A stretch of DNA of 64,000 nucleotides from Pyropia yezoensis (taxonomy: Eukaryota; Rhodophyta; Bangiophyceae; Bangiales; Bangiaceae), in assembly GCA_009829735.1 (NCBI GenBank), contig CM020620.1:6712545-6776544 (forward strand). The letters run 5' to 3'. Position numbers and translations under genes: made by a program. This document shows positions 43,684-54,422 of this stretch, in pieces. The notes beneath the pieces were generated by a model. That model worked only from the letters and a program-made list of their open reading frames with translations. It ran no database searches and was not told where the DNA came from. Positions within the stretch are counted from its first letter, which is position 1. Each line of letters begins with the position of its first letter.

Positions 43684-43918
43684 TTTGTGAATTGTGAGTT
43701 CTGTCCCGGGGGACCGGTACCGACTAACTCAGACGGCCACTCAGCGAGTCAGATACGCCGTTGGGACCGAATCCTGGGCCGATGTGCCCCCACTTGCGGG
43801 AGTCGCGTCTACAATTCTTCACATCTCCGGGGAAGCAAAAGCATCTGCCAAGAACGTGAATCTGCCAAGATATCCCGGTAGAGTGCTCCTGACAGTGAAA
43901 ATACCAAGCTTCTGAAAA
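43684..43918 (+). other. Small open frame after the hypothetical ORF
   Basis: A 74-codon plus-strand frame (MSSVPGDRYRLTQTATQ ... VLLTVKIPSF) has non-repetitive composition and ends before an A-rich stretch. It might be a further exon of the preceding ORF or chance. Around it, 43270-44313 shows nothing else. Confidence 0.2.
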
Positions 43919-44313
43919 GAAAGAGTGAGAATCAGTTGCGGCCCATTCTGGCCTGGCATACGACCTAGTGATTCGGTTGTCAAGCTGCTGATACCGCTAT
44001 TCAGCCAATGCGGTACCCGTGCTTTTCAAAAATTGACTACATGTCTCAGTCTCAGGCCACCAGGGCAGAACTCTGCAAGCAGCAATATCTAAAGAAGATT
44101 CGAGAGTAAAGAGATTTATTTACTACATTAGCCTTTTGCATCATGAGCGTCCAGGTTCGCTTATGTTAGTCTTGTCCGCACACTCTGCTTGCAAAGAGGT
44201 TGAATCATCCGCCGACTAAAGTTGTGATAATAAATAAGCTGCTGATCTTTCCAACATAGCCGCACATACGTTGATTGCACGTTTGAGCTGGAAGCACTTT
44301 CTTTTTCAGCCGA

Positions 44314-45035
44314 GGTACCTATTGCAAGTCCGCCACTAGTATTTTTTTTTCATGTCGAGAAAGACCTGGACGACGTCCCCCCCCGAATGCCTCGCCATCC
44401 GCAGGCCAGGCGACACATGGCTTTGATCTGCACCCTGCGTCGCAGTCTCAATGCACATAAATCGACCCTCCAGCCTAATTCTCGTTCTGTGCGCCCCTGT
44501 GGGGGGATAACTATGATTAGGACCAGATCCGAGAAAAACATTTTCCAACACTATTGCCCCTCGAGCAATCCGCCACCGCGGCATGTCCTTATCCAGGCTT
44601 TTACCGAGCGGGGCTTCAAATTAGGCTGGCCTGGCCCAACACTGAGACCAATTCTTTTAGAAACTATGGTGTTTCCTGGGTTAACTTTGAGGGTGTTTTT
44701 TTGTCAAGGAAGGGCTGGGGGTCATGGTGGCTGGCAGGGGTGCTTCTCATTGGTTAGACGGCAAGCGGAGGTCCTCACGGGATCATCTGTTGATGGCGTT
44801 TCTCGAAGGCACGTTCCAACGGGCAGGCCCGTAGGTCTACTTGACGACCGTCAGAATGGCATGGTCCAATCACGAACGGAGATCGCAATCAGATCCTGGC
44901 ATGGTCCGCTACAGGGGTACCTGGCTCGGCCTCTCATTGGACAACGACTCGAACGCGAGATCAAGAATAAGTTAGATGCGCGTCGGAGTCGCGACAACGC
45001 GCATGTATACTTCTTCGGCGGACGTACAATAGCAA
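44314..45035 (+). repeat. Dispersed repeat, copy B (uninterrupted)
   Basis: Partner of 36213-37046 in the same orientation. It lacks the MITE: ACGCGCATGTATACTTC here corresponds to the two flanks of the MITE in copy A. Small indels and scattered substitutions separate the copies, so they are not recent. No open frame is conserved between the two copies, which argues for a non-coding transposon or LTR-type repeat. Confidence 0.88.
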
Positions 45036-46420
45036 CTCTTTTCTTGAGAATGTTTTTTTAAAACTCGGAACTTTTAATGCATCATATTTTGGACCCATAT
45101 CATGTGATTGATAACACACGAGATCATCAGGCACATTACTTTCAGTCCCTCATATTTTCATACAGAGGCCGTGGTTCTCTGCCGACTGCCAGCTGCGACG
45201 TGCCCGAGCATCCGCAAGAGGTCGTCTGGGGGTTGCGCATCCACCGCGCAGCCAAGCTCCCCCTGCGTCACTTGCTAGCAAGACGGGGGAGCAGCTTGCT
45301 GTGGTCAGGAATGCCTTGGTGCGTGATGAATGAAGGGTGAGGTTCGGCGTGCACTGGAAACCGCGCGTGAGGGTGATGGGGGGTCGAGTGGGCGCAGGCG
45401 CCTGAGAGCCTCCGGTTCGGGTGTGGTTCCGCTGGTTTAGCGTCCGCGATCCTACTGGTTGAGGGCGAAGCAGCGTAGCGATGAGCCGGGGTGAGTGCTG
45501 TCTGTTATTGGAGTCATTTTTGGACACTTATCGGACCGAGATACTGCCACGAAATTGGTATAGCGGTATACCGCCCGGTGAACAGTATAGAAATTCGTAC
45601 TGATCGATGTATGACAACCTTACGGGGATGGGGTCAGCATCAGCGACGAAGCCCTCGACTTCTTTGGCTCGGGTGCCGCAGGGGACGGAGAAAGCGGTGG
45701 TAAAGCGGAGCGTGTGTGTGTCTCGATGCGTCAGAGGAAAACTGAGTTCCCTGCGTTGCCCACCCCCGCCGTAGTGGTAGATCAGCTCGTCGCAGTCGAC
45801 TCAACTGTCTCCGCATTTGCAGCAGAAGTCAGCCGTGTACATGGTCTGAATACAGGAGTTGTTTTAGATTAATCTAAAAGCGCACAACCCGGATAGAATA
45901 ATGATATTATCGTGCTTTTCTATAAAATACCCGGACAAGAACGTGCGGCGTTTGCGGTGTCTGTTCAGACACTGTTCCATTGGCCTGGGCGGGGGTGGTC
46001 CGGACACCACGTCGGACTGAGGCAAAACGTTCCAGCCACCAGGCCCGGGAATTCCAATCATCTCGTTCGCCTCACGTGGAAAAGCTCGCGATTTGTATCT
46101 CCCCGCCGGACGTGTCACCCGCTGGCCCGAAAAGAAGGCCTCTCCGTTGCTCCTGGTGGGCCACTCTGTGACCCACTTATTCGCTGAAAAAACCTCCGCA
46201 CCGCGCCGGGTGGCCCTCTAGAATGGGGTGCAAACGCCGCACGATACGATTCCCCAGGTCCGCTTCCGGCCGATCCATCTGCTAACTGAGGCACTGGGGG
46301 CGCCCCTGCCCCCAATTGGCAGGAAAGCCGCAGCCGCAGACACCAGCCAGGCCTGAAATGGGCTCGGAACGCCGCAGCCTCCAGACCGCGTCAGGGAGCT
46401 TTCGACGCTGCTCTCCAGAA
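45036..46420. other. Unassigned, with a perfect 18 bp palindrome and a TATA-bearing repeat
   Basis: TTTTAGATTAATCTAAAA at 45862-45879 is a perfect palindrome. 30 bases further on is the TATAAAAT motif described below. No gene is recognised. Confidence 0.45.
45910..45960 (+). repeat. TATA-bearing inverted repeat, left copy
   Basis: TCGTGCTTTTCTATAAAATA continues into CCCGGACA. This 28-mer recurs in reverse complement at 53810-53837 with one difference (TATAAAATG), and GCGGCGTTT follows in both. It looks like either a shared core promoter or the ends of an element spanning about 7.9 kb. Confidence 0.75.
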
Positions 46421-46679
46421 GTTGGTTTTTCATGGCGGCCTGCCATTGGACGAGCACACAATTAAGACCGGACTGCTGATCTCAGCGTGCGCACCTGTCT
46501 GGCACGCGGGCACTCTCTTCGGGAGCACGAGTTGTGGTCAACCGACACGAGTCGGGAACTCCGGGGAAGGGCAGCGACTCGTACGTCATGTGTGCAAAAG
46601 CGGGCAAAGACGCTGTCGGTGGGTCGCGGCGGAAGCCCCTGGTCCCCCCCCCCCCCTCTCTTCCTGCCTTCTTGCGGTC

Positions 46680-48466
46680 CCGCCCCCCTCCGCCCAACCT
46701 CCCCGGCGGCGGCGGCGGCGCACCGGGCGCACGCGGCGGCGCTGTCGCGGGATGGCAAGATGCGGCGGGCGGAGCGGCACCTCCGCGAGGCGCTGCGGCT
46801 GCTGGGCGCGGCGCCGGGCGGTGGCGGGCTGGGGGAGGGGGATGGTGGTGGGGGGGGGGGGGGGCGGGGGGGGATGCCGGCGGCGGCGGTGGGGGTGGCG
46901 GCGGTGGCGGCCCGGGGGGGCGCGGCAAGGGCGGCGGCGGGTGGGGGGCGCACGACGCGACCGCCGCGGACGCCGCGGCGGCCGGCGGCGGTGGTGGGGG
47001 CGGCGACGGCGGCGGCGGTGGGGGTTGGGGCGGTGGTGCGGCCGCGGGGATGGTGGCGGCCAAGGGGGGGGGGCCGCCCCCGCCGGGCGGCGGCGGCGTG
47101 CCGGGCCGGTCGGCAGCCATGGCGGTGGCGACGGGGGAGACGCTGCTGGACCTGGGGGTGGTGCTCGACTGCCAGCGGCGGCTGGCCGAGGCGGCCGCCG
47201 CGTACGGCGACGCGATCCGCGCGTTTGAGGGCACGGGCGGTGGGGGGGGGGAGGGGGGGGGGGAGGGGGGGGGGGGGGGAGGGGGGGTGGGGGGGTGTCG
47301 GGGGGGGGACGCCCGTGTCGCGGCTGCGAGGCGCAACCTAGAGGTACGGACGCGGACGAGGCGGGACCGTGGGGGGGGGATGCGGTGGGAGGGTGGCGGC
47401 GGGACGCGGTGGGGGGGGAGGGAGGGAGAGCACTGTGGGGAGGGAGAGAGGGGGGGGGGAGGGGGGGAGCAGCGGTGCCACGCCGCCGTCGTCGGCATCG
47501 CCGTTATCGTCGGCGCCCGCGGGCGGGGATAGCGGCCGGTGGGGAGGGGGGAGGGGAGGGGGAAGAGCCGCCGCCGCCGCCGCCCCCGCCGCCGCCACCG
47601 CCGCCGCCGTCGGCGGGCGGCGCCGGGTGACCCACCAGACCAGCGAGCACCCCCCAACGCTGCCGATACAGCCCACTGACCACCGAGCTCCCTGATGTTG
47701 CGTGTCTCTGTCCTTTGTTGGGTGCGCCCGCCGGCCGTCCCGTCGCGCTGTGTACTGCCCTCCCCCCTTCCCCCCCCCCCCGTCCCCGTGGGCGGCACCC
47801 CCACAGCTCAACCGCCAAAAGCAGACCATCACGGCGCACATCCACGGCGCCGACGCGCCCGGCCGGTGGCGCCACGTCCGGGACGCGGGGTCGGCGCGCG
47901 TCGCGTCGGGCCTCGCGTCGTGCACGTCCCTGCCCGTTGCCCGCCGCGGGGTGGCGGCGGCTGGCGGCGGCGGCGGCGGCGGCGGCGGGGGGGCGGGGGG
48001 GGGGGGCACGGCCGCCGCGGCCGCGCCGGCCTCGGCGGTGGCGGTGGTGGCCGGGAGGGGTCCTCGTCGTCGGCGGCGGCCAAGGCAGCCGCCGCCGCGG
48101 CCGGTGGTGGTGGCCGTGGCCGTTGGGGGGAGGGGGGGGGGGCGTCCGCGGCGGCCGCGGCGGTGGCGGCGGCGGCGGTGGCGGCGGGAGCGGCGGCCGA
48201 GGCAGAGGCCGCGGCGGCGGCAGCGGCGGCGGCGGTGGCCGCGGCAACGGGCCGGGGGGGTGGTGATGGCGGCGGCGGCGGCGGTGGTGACGGGGGTGGT
48301 GGCGGTGGGGGGGGGGGGGAGCACCGCTCGGCGGGCCCCGACGGCCTGTCAGTGCCGGCCGTGGCGGCCGCCGCCGCCGACGCCGCCCCGCGGCCGTGGC
48401 GGCGGCTCACCGACGGCCGCCCCGACGCGGGGGGGGGGGCGACGCGGCGGCGGCGGCGGCTGACCA

Positions 48467-48509
<43 letters not shown>

Positions 48510-49540
48510 GCCGGCGGGTCGGCCGACGGGCGTGGCCGCCGCCGCAGCAGTAGCACCGGCGGCGGCGGTGGAGGGGGGGGGGGGCGCCGCAGCGACAGTG
48601 GCGGACGGCGGAGCGACAGTGGCGGGCGGCGGAGCGACAGTGGCGGGCGGGGGAGGGATAGTGGCGGACGGCGGAGCGATAGTGGCGGACGGCGGAGCGA
48701 TAGTGGCGGACGGCGGAGCGATAGTGGCGGGCGGCGGAGCGATAGTGGCGGGTGGCGGCAGGGTGGTGGCGGCGGCGGCCGCCCCGGCGCGGACGGGGAC
48801 AACTGCCGCGCGGGTGGGGGCGGCGCGCCCGCCGCTGCCGCCGCTGCCGCTGCCGCTGTCGAGTGGGGCGCTGCCGCGCCGTCGGCGGCGCCCGCCGACG
48901 GCACGGCCGCGGGGGCAGGGCCGGCGGGGACAAACGGCGGCGCCGTCACCCCCCCCGCCGCGGCCTCCCCGCCACGGCGGTCGGCGGCGTCCCCCTTGGC
49001 TGGGGGGGCGGCGGCGGCCGCCGCCGCCGCTGCCGCCGCGAGCGCCGGCAGCGGCAGCAGCCCGGCCGGGGGGGCCCCGCCGGGCCGCCGGGGCGGCCGC
49101 TTTGCGCCCTCGCGGGCGGCCGCTTTGCGCCCCCGCCGCCGCGGGGCGGCCGCGCACGCCGCCGCCGCCGCTGACGGCGGCGCCGTCGGGGGGGGGTGGG
49201 GGTGGCGGCGGGACAGGCGCCCCCGCCGGCGGCGGCGGCGGCACGGACACCCCCCCCCCACCCCCCACCCCCCACCCCCCCCCAACGCCGCCGCCGCCGC
49301 CGCCGCCGCCCCCCCTCGTCGACGGAGACGGCGGGGGCGCCCCCCCCCTCGCCGCCGCCCCCATCGGGCGCCGCCCGCTGGTGGCTGCACCCCCACCCGC
49401 CGCGGGCGCCGCGGACCACCTCTGCGGGCGGCGAGCCCCGCGGCGGTGGGGGTGGGGGTGGGGGTGGCGGAGGCGGTGGGGGCGCGGGGGGGGGCGCCGG
49501 CCGTGGCGGGGGCGGGGAGGGGGGCTCGAACGTCGATGAT
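46680..49540 (+). CDS. Probable TPR-repeat protein, low-complexity and frame-disrupted
   Basis: Two TPR-like helical pairs occur on the plus strand: AHAAALSRDGKMRRAERHLR (about 46720-46800) and TGETLLDLGVVLDCQRRLAE continuing AAAAYGDAIRAFEG (47130-47235), then DARVAAARRNLE. They lie in different frames separated by a G tract at 46848-46870, suggesting a length error or short intron. GAG is followed by donor GTACGG at 47344. CCCACAG at 47800-47806 is a good acceptor, after which LNRQKQTITAHIHGADAPGR and WRHVRDAGSARVASGLASCT read on in phase. Beyond about 47960 the frame runs into Gly/Ala/Arg/Ser repeats including the 21 bp array. The exact start and stop are not determinable from the sequence. 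The TPR assignment is moderate; partner proteins are unknown. Confidence 0.45.
48591..48758 (+). repeat. 21 bp tandem repeat, 8 units
   Basis: Exactly eight units of 21 bp, consensus AGCGATAGTGGCGGACGGCG plus one G. On the plus strand one frame reads SDSGGRR repeated, an SR/RS-like heptad; on the minus strand IAPPSAT-type repeats appear. Just upstream (48471-48515) a 9 bp repeat GACGGCCGC gives DGR repeats in the same frame. The plus-strand translation fits a disordered basic tail of the TPR gene. Confidence 0.9.
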
Positions 49541-50429
49541 GCGGTCCGGGGAGGGTGTTGTGGTGCGAGCGCGGACTCGGCCGGCCACGGTGGCATGGTG
49601 GCGCGTGAGAGGCAGGCAGGCCGGACTCACACAGCCACCAGCGGGGCTCACCAACGCAGAGCCCCATCTCCAATCCCCCTGACCCACATTTACAAGGAAG
49701 CGAGCGGGGTCAGAAGCCGTCGCGAACCTCCCTACGCGCCCCTCACGCGTTGACCCCCAACCCTCCTCCCACTCGCACGCGGCCCTCCTCTTTCTGCCCG
49801 CGGAAGCTCAAGTGCCCGAACCGAGACCGACGAGACACGCCACATGCAAAATTGCACCTTCCCCCCACCTCTCCCCCTCCACCATCTTAGCAAAGAAAGA
49901 AAGAAGAAAGTGAAAAGACCTACACACAAACGTCAGTGCTATTGGAACGGAGGGGTCGCGGTGGTGGTTATGTCGGCGGCAGTAATCCTGCCGCAGCAGC
50001 GGACGCTTCGGGGGCTTCTGGCCGTGGTGCCCTTGCAAGTGTACCGTGCTGTAGGCAGAGGTGGCTCTGGAGGCCCGTTCGTGGCTGGTGTCGCGGCGTG
50101 GGCTACCCCGCGGGAAGCTCCTAACCTACCCCGCCGGAAGCTCGTGACCGAGGCGTAGCGGGAGCGGCATCTCACGTTGGAGATGCTACTTCGAAGAGCT
50201 CAGAACAACGAAACATTGTCACCCATCCACGTCCTTGCCCTGATTGTGGGATGGGGGCTTGGGAGTTGGGACTTGGAGGTAGGGGGGGGTACGTAAAGTG
50301 TGGGGCGTGCGGGCTTGGAGTGGGGCGTGGGGAGTGGAGGCAAAGCGGCGTTTGTCTTCTACCAGAGTGGAACAGGTGCGCCACCTCGACAGGCGGCTTA
50401 GGTTGGGCGCTCTTAAAGCTGTGCCGAAG
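49541..50429. other. Unassigned
   Basis: Region between the low-complexity tail of the TPR candidate and the interrupted ORF. Short open frames on both strands without domain. Confidence 0.4.
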
Positions 50430-51215
50430 AGGATAGGACCCTTCTCTCGCGCGTCCAACTCCCCTGATACGCCGTTTCGAAAAAAACTCCGGCGCGGTGG
50501 CCCGCCTGCTGGCGAAGCACCTCCTGTCGGAGTTGCCGGCCGCGGTGGCGGCCGACCTGCAGCTCACGCCGTGCCCCCGCTGTGATCTGGTGGACCACAC
50601 TGTGCGCGGTCGCCGTGGCCTGACCTCCCTGGTGGCCCACGCGGACAAGTACCGCCATAACCAGCTGCGCCGCCACGCGCGAGCGGCAAGTCCCTTACCG
50701 ACACCGGCACCGCGCCTCGCCGGGGCAGCCGCGCAGATCGACGCGGCGACTGCTTCCTTCCCCACTGAGAACACAAAGCGCTACCTCGCTGCCTGCGCCG
50801 AGTGCATGACTGCCGGAGAGGCCTTCCTTGCCTGAGTCGTTCCAGGCCAGGCCTCGTGGCCCTCCATCGTTGCTGCTGGGGAGCAGACCCTGATGCACGA
50901 GCCCGCCGCTCTGGTACGCGCATGGCGCCTGCTGGGAGCCGAGGCACTCGAGTGGGTCTGGATGGACCCGGCGCGGCCGCAGGCTTGGCGTTGGCTTCTC
51001 CTTTTGCATAGCCTTCTGCTACACGGGCCCTGCCCGCCGCGCCCGGGCGCCTCGCCCGCCCAACAGCCTTCGCGCGCGGCGCGCGCCGCCCTCCTGCTGG
51101 ACGGCGACTTCTCTGACGGTCTCGACGCCCGCGATGCAGGCATCTGGCGGCCGGCCCCGCGCGCTTCCCAACAGCCTGCACCGCCTGCATCGGCCGCCGA
51201 ACCGGCTCTCGCCCC

Positions 51216-51260
<45 letters not shown>

Positions 51261-51840
51261 TTGTCGACCAAGCTGACGCGCGGAGCCTTACCCGGGCGCA
51301 GAATCGCGCGCTGCGTTCGCAATCTACGCCCAGGCCCACGCCCTCCACCTGTCGGCATCGTCCACCAAGGCCCTCCCACTCCCGCTGCGACGCCGTCCGG
51401 CAGCGCGCCTGCCTAAGAAGGTCCCTAAGGCGACGAGCCAAGCGGGGTGTAGATCAACAGAAAAGGGAGCGCGGCATGCAGGGGCACCGGCACGGGGGTC
51501 GCCGGGTGGGTCGCTAATCTCAAAAACCAACGACGCGAGGCCCATCTTTGGTGCTACCATGGCTCCACGCGCCACGGCGGCCGCAGCCATCCGCCGCAGA
51601 GCGCGCCAGCGGGGGGCGCACCCCCGTCGACGGGACAGCGCCGCCCACTCACATGGTTGTCGCTTGCGTGCCAAGCCCGGCGTCGAACGGAGTTCGCCGT
51701 TTTCACGACAGCTCAGCGCTGCGGTCAGTGACGACGGCAAAACTCCCTACATGCACCTGGCACCCACCCCCCGTGCAACGACACGTGCCTCGACCGCGGC
51801 GGCGGCTTCGCCAGATGCCATCATCCCGGCGGCGGTTTAG
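50430..51840 (+). pseudogene. Interrupted ORF with zinc-finger-like motif and two in-frame TGA codons
   Basis: One plus-strand frame reads as protein for about 470 codons but is broken by TGA at 50833-50835 and at 51274-51276. The first part has CPRCDLVDHTV ... LVAHADKYRHNQLRRH, a CxxC with downstream histidines as in retroelement or C2H2-type fingers. The second has PAALVRAWRLLGAEALEWVW and WRWLLLLHSLL, then Ala/Pro-rich sequence with a 44-base C tract encoding poly-Pro. The third starts RAEPYPGAESRAAFAIYAQA and runs to TAG at 51838. I see no reverse transcriptase motif. It may be a dead retroelement gag-like gene or a gene with introns around the stops. The family is not recognised. Confidence 0.4.
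51217..51260. repeat. Poly-C tract of 44 bases
   Basis: The longest homopolymer in the window. G-quadruplex capable on the opposite strand, and the true length is probably variable or mis-sequenced. Confidence 0.9.
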
Positions 51841-52153
51841 CCTGCCGATACCCCAGCGGCGTCGTGGAGGCCCTCCCTTCCCACCCCGCTCTGTCCATCC
51901 TCCGCCTCCTTCTGATACTATGGCTGGCCCTGAGAGCTTCACTATGGCGCCACTCACGAGGTCGACGAGCGCACTCTCCCCCACGTGCATGACCACCACC
52001 CTGGCGCCTCTCCGGTAGCAACCCCGGCGTTGGCAACGGGCAGGGCGGCTGCAGGTTGCCCTCCAGATCTCAGCAGCCCCCTATCGGTTCCATTACTCCG
52101 CCCTCAACACTGTTCTGCCCTGCATGGTCAAGTGACAAGTCAGAGTGCTTTTT

Positions 52154-52882
52154 TCAAACCCAGTGGTCGTATTCCTCTCCGTAGCAAACCTCGATTTCTT
52201 CATTCTCCTTGATTAACCTGGTCACCCTGAGCAGGAGATTGTTAGACTGCACGAGCTCAGCATGCGACTCGACGGGTTCCGCACGCTGGTGAAACTCAGC
52301 GTTCGGAAGATGCCCGGTCTGCGGGGAGTTGGCCCATCCCGCGGCACAAAACAGAGGAGGAACGACAGAGACAAGAAGGTCAGCTGCAGCGGGTATCCCA
52401 GGTCCCGCGTCCCAGAAGCGAGCACCCGTCCGCACCTGCAGCGATCGCTTGCCCCAGTACTGGGCGGTTGCACAAAGGCTGCTAGGTAACGCGTTGTCAC
52501 CGTACCGCTTGTCCTCCTCCGTGCGGTCTGCTTCGTACGCAGCGGCATCCAAGTCGTGGTAGACCACTTGGCCGTAGAAGTGCAAGATCAGCTCCCCTTC
52601 CAGAAAGTCACGTGCCGCAAAGAGGCCTCGTCCGGCCCCAGCAATGGAGGAACGACGCACATACGTGTCGCTGGCGGCCGCGTCCACAGCGAGAAGCGCC
52701 CGATGATCAACTCCATAGGCGAGTATGTCAGCGGCCGCAGCAGGCCAGAAGTCAACAGGCCGGCGCGCCAAGTCGCAAAGGCCTCGAGCCTGCGCCATGC
52801 CCGGCAGGCCAGCTACTGCCGCTGTCAAATAGCGGGGCACACGGGTATAGGACGGTCTCTCCTCCAGAGGCTCCCAGCTCAT
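52154..52882 (-). CDS. SET-domain protein (putative lysine methyltransferase)
   Basis: 242 aa from the ATG at 52882 (MSWEPLEERPSYTRVPRYL). The SET core is visible in order: VRRSSIAGAGRGLFAARDFL (N-SET glycine-rich SAM segment), ELILHFYGQVVYHD, then GWANSPQTGHLPNAEFHQ in the place of the usual NHSCxPN motif, NNLLLRVTRLIKENEEIEVC, and YGEEY near the C-terminus. It has no pre- or post-SET cysteines, as in small algal, protist and transposon-linked SET proteins. The NHxC motif is altered to WANSPQTGHLPN, but the Asn and PN are kept, so SAM binding may persist. The substrate is unknown. The gene lacks introns and lies beside the interrupted ORF. Confidence 0.82.
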   Translation of the reverse strand: MSWEPLEERPSYTRVPRYLTAAVAGLPGMAQARGLCDLARRPVDFWPAAAADILAYGVDHRALLAVDAAASDTYVRRSSIAGAGRGLFAARDFLEGELILHFYGQVVYHDLDAAAYEADRTEEDKRYGDNALPSSLCATAQYWGKRSLQVRTGARFWDAGPGIPAAADLLVSVVPPLFCAAGWANSPQTGHLPNAEFHQRAEPVESHAELVQSNNLLLRVTRLIKENEEIEVCYGEEYDHWV

Positions 52883-53028
52883 GAGGCCGAGCGGGGGGAG
52901 GAAGTGTGGAAGTCGATGGGGTGACGGTGAGGGAAGAAGGAAAGGATGTACGATCGAAGATGATGTGTGCTCGCGAAAGGCTGTGACTGACCGAGCGACT
53001 CTGTTCTCCCTGTCCAGCGGACAGTCCC

Positions 53029-53037
53029 CTTATATGC
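53029..53037 (-). promoter_or_regulatory. TATA box of the SET-domain gene
   Basis: On the minus strand GCGCATATAAGGGGACTGTC lies about 150 bp upstream of the SET-gene ATG, matching the spacing seen for the lipoxygenase TATA box. Confidence 0.55.
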
Positions 53038-53039
53038 GC

Positions 53040-53805
53040 ATGCCGTCGAGGGAAGCACGCTGAGCTGGCCGCTGTCGCTTCGCGCCACGGTCGGACGCCC
53101 ATACTGTTGGCAAATCCAAGCGCCTGTGCAGCTGGAGAGTGAAGAGCTATCAGTGCAGCCTACAGGACGCAGACATGCTGCTCAGTGTGTGAGATGAGAC
53201 GCGCACTGTGGCGGGGTTGTTTTGTTTATTCGGGCTGGGAGCCTGACGCCGTGTTGCATACTTGTTGAGCGGGTGCATTGCCAGGTGGGATAACTCGGGC
53301 AGGAAGCGCTGCAGGCATGCACTTCGATGTATATGGTAGGCGCTGCCTCGAGCAATGCTACTGCTTCCGCTGAGGTCACCAAGGCCGTGTACGTCGACGC
53401 CCCTCAATGACAGTGCGCACCGAGTACTGAGATTGCTAAATTGCACATTCAAGTGCGGAGTTACCTGCTGCGCCTTGCGATCAAGCCATGCTATTGGTGG
53501 ATGCGACCCGTGAAGACGACTAAAGTCAGAAGAGTAAGAGAATTTGTGTGAGGCGGTCAAAGTTCTTCGAGCCGTGCAGCAAACCACGGATTGCGGCTTC
53601 TGTCTCTGGCAATGGGCAGCAGATGACTGCCGACACCTTGGTCGCTTTCACACAATCGGATTGCCCGCTGGGATTGTGAACGACCATGAGAGACAGACGT
53701 GTGTCACTCTCTGGGCCGAGGACGCCCTGGCTTTTCATTGGCCGAACTGTACACGTGTTGCAATCGAGTTTAGTGGTCCACCTCCGACATGAGAAACGCC
53801 GCAGC
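53040..53805. other. Unassigned
   Basis: A minus-strand 93-codon frame (53526-53807, MLRRFSCRRWTTKLD...) lies just downstream of a minus-strand TATAAAAT at about 53820-53827, but has no recognisable domain. Confidence 0.3.
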
Positions 53806-53837
53806 ACGGTGTCCGGGCATTTTATAGAAAAGCACGA
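53790..53837 (-). repeat. TATA-bearing inverted repeat, right copy
   Basis: On the minus strand TCGTGCTTTTCTATAAAATG then CCCGGACA, and GCGGCGTTT a few bases on; this mirrors 45910-45960 on the plus strand. Confidence 0.75.
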
Positions 53838-53967
53838 TATCTAGAGCAATCTAACGATTAATGAAATTACGTTCGTTTTTCTCGTGACAACCGGGCTCCT
53901 TGGCTAGAGTCGGTGTTGTCAAGAGTGAAACTGCTCATGTGTCGTTGCGAAGTGCGTTGGCGGATCT

Positions 53968-54015
53968 ATTGCAGTTTTCCGATTTCTTTTCCCATGTGGA
54001 CAAGAGCAAGAGCAA
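53968..54015. repeat. Inverted repeat, left arm
   Basis: Contains CCCATGTGGACAAGAGCAAG then AGCAA (53991-54015), perfectly complemented at 54375-54399. ATTGCAG at 53968 also pairs with CTGCAAT at 54415-54421, so the arms are about 48 bp with a 359 bp loop. Confidence 0.8.
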
Positions 54016-54374
54016 GTGTACAAGAGCAAGGGCCAATCGCATGCTCGCAGCAGAGGGCTTACCAATGGCGTGCTGCAACACGTCTGTCGGAAGAACCTGA
54101 TTATTGGCTATGGCCACAACTGCTCTCGCAACGAACGCTGGTTGGTCAAAACACTCTTGTTTTTTCATCGGATCTCGCAGGTTGGCCCTTTATCTCAAGT
54201 CATCTCTGTCAAGAACAGTCCGAAGCGCTCAGCCGGTGCTTGTTCTGCCCTCGAAGAAGTCAGAAATCCCGAGAGAACCCCCGATCACACTGTTCGTGCA
54301 ACAACGGACCCTCATGCAGAGCAGTCATTGGCCAGAGTGGCAGCATCTGAGTCATATCATTGGTCAAACACAGT

Positions 54375-54422
54375 TTGCTCTTGCTCTTGTCCACATGGGA
54401 CAAAATAGGGAGAGCTGCAATA
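54375..54422. repeat. Inverted repeat, right arm
   Basis: Reverse complement of 53968-54015 with a 25 bp perfect core. The pair could be the ends of a ~450 bp foldback or MITE-like element. No target duplication was recognised. Confidence 0.8.
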
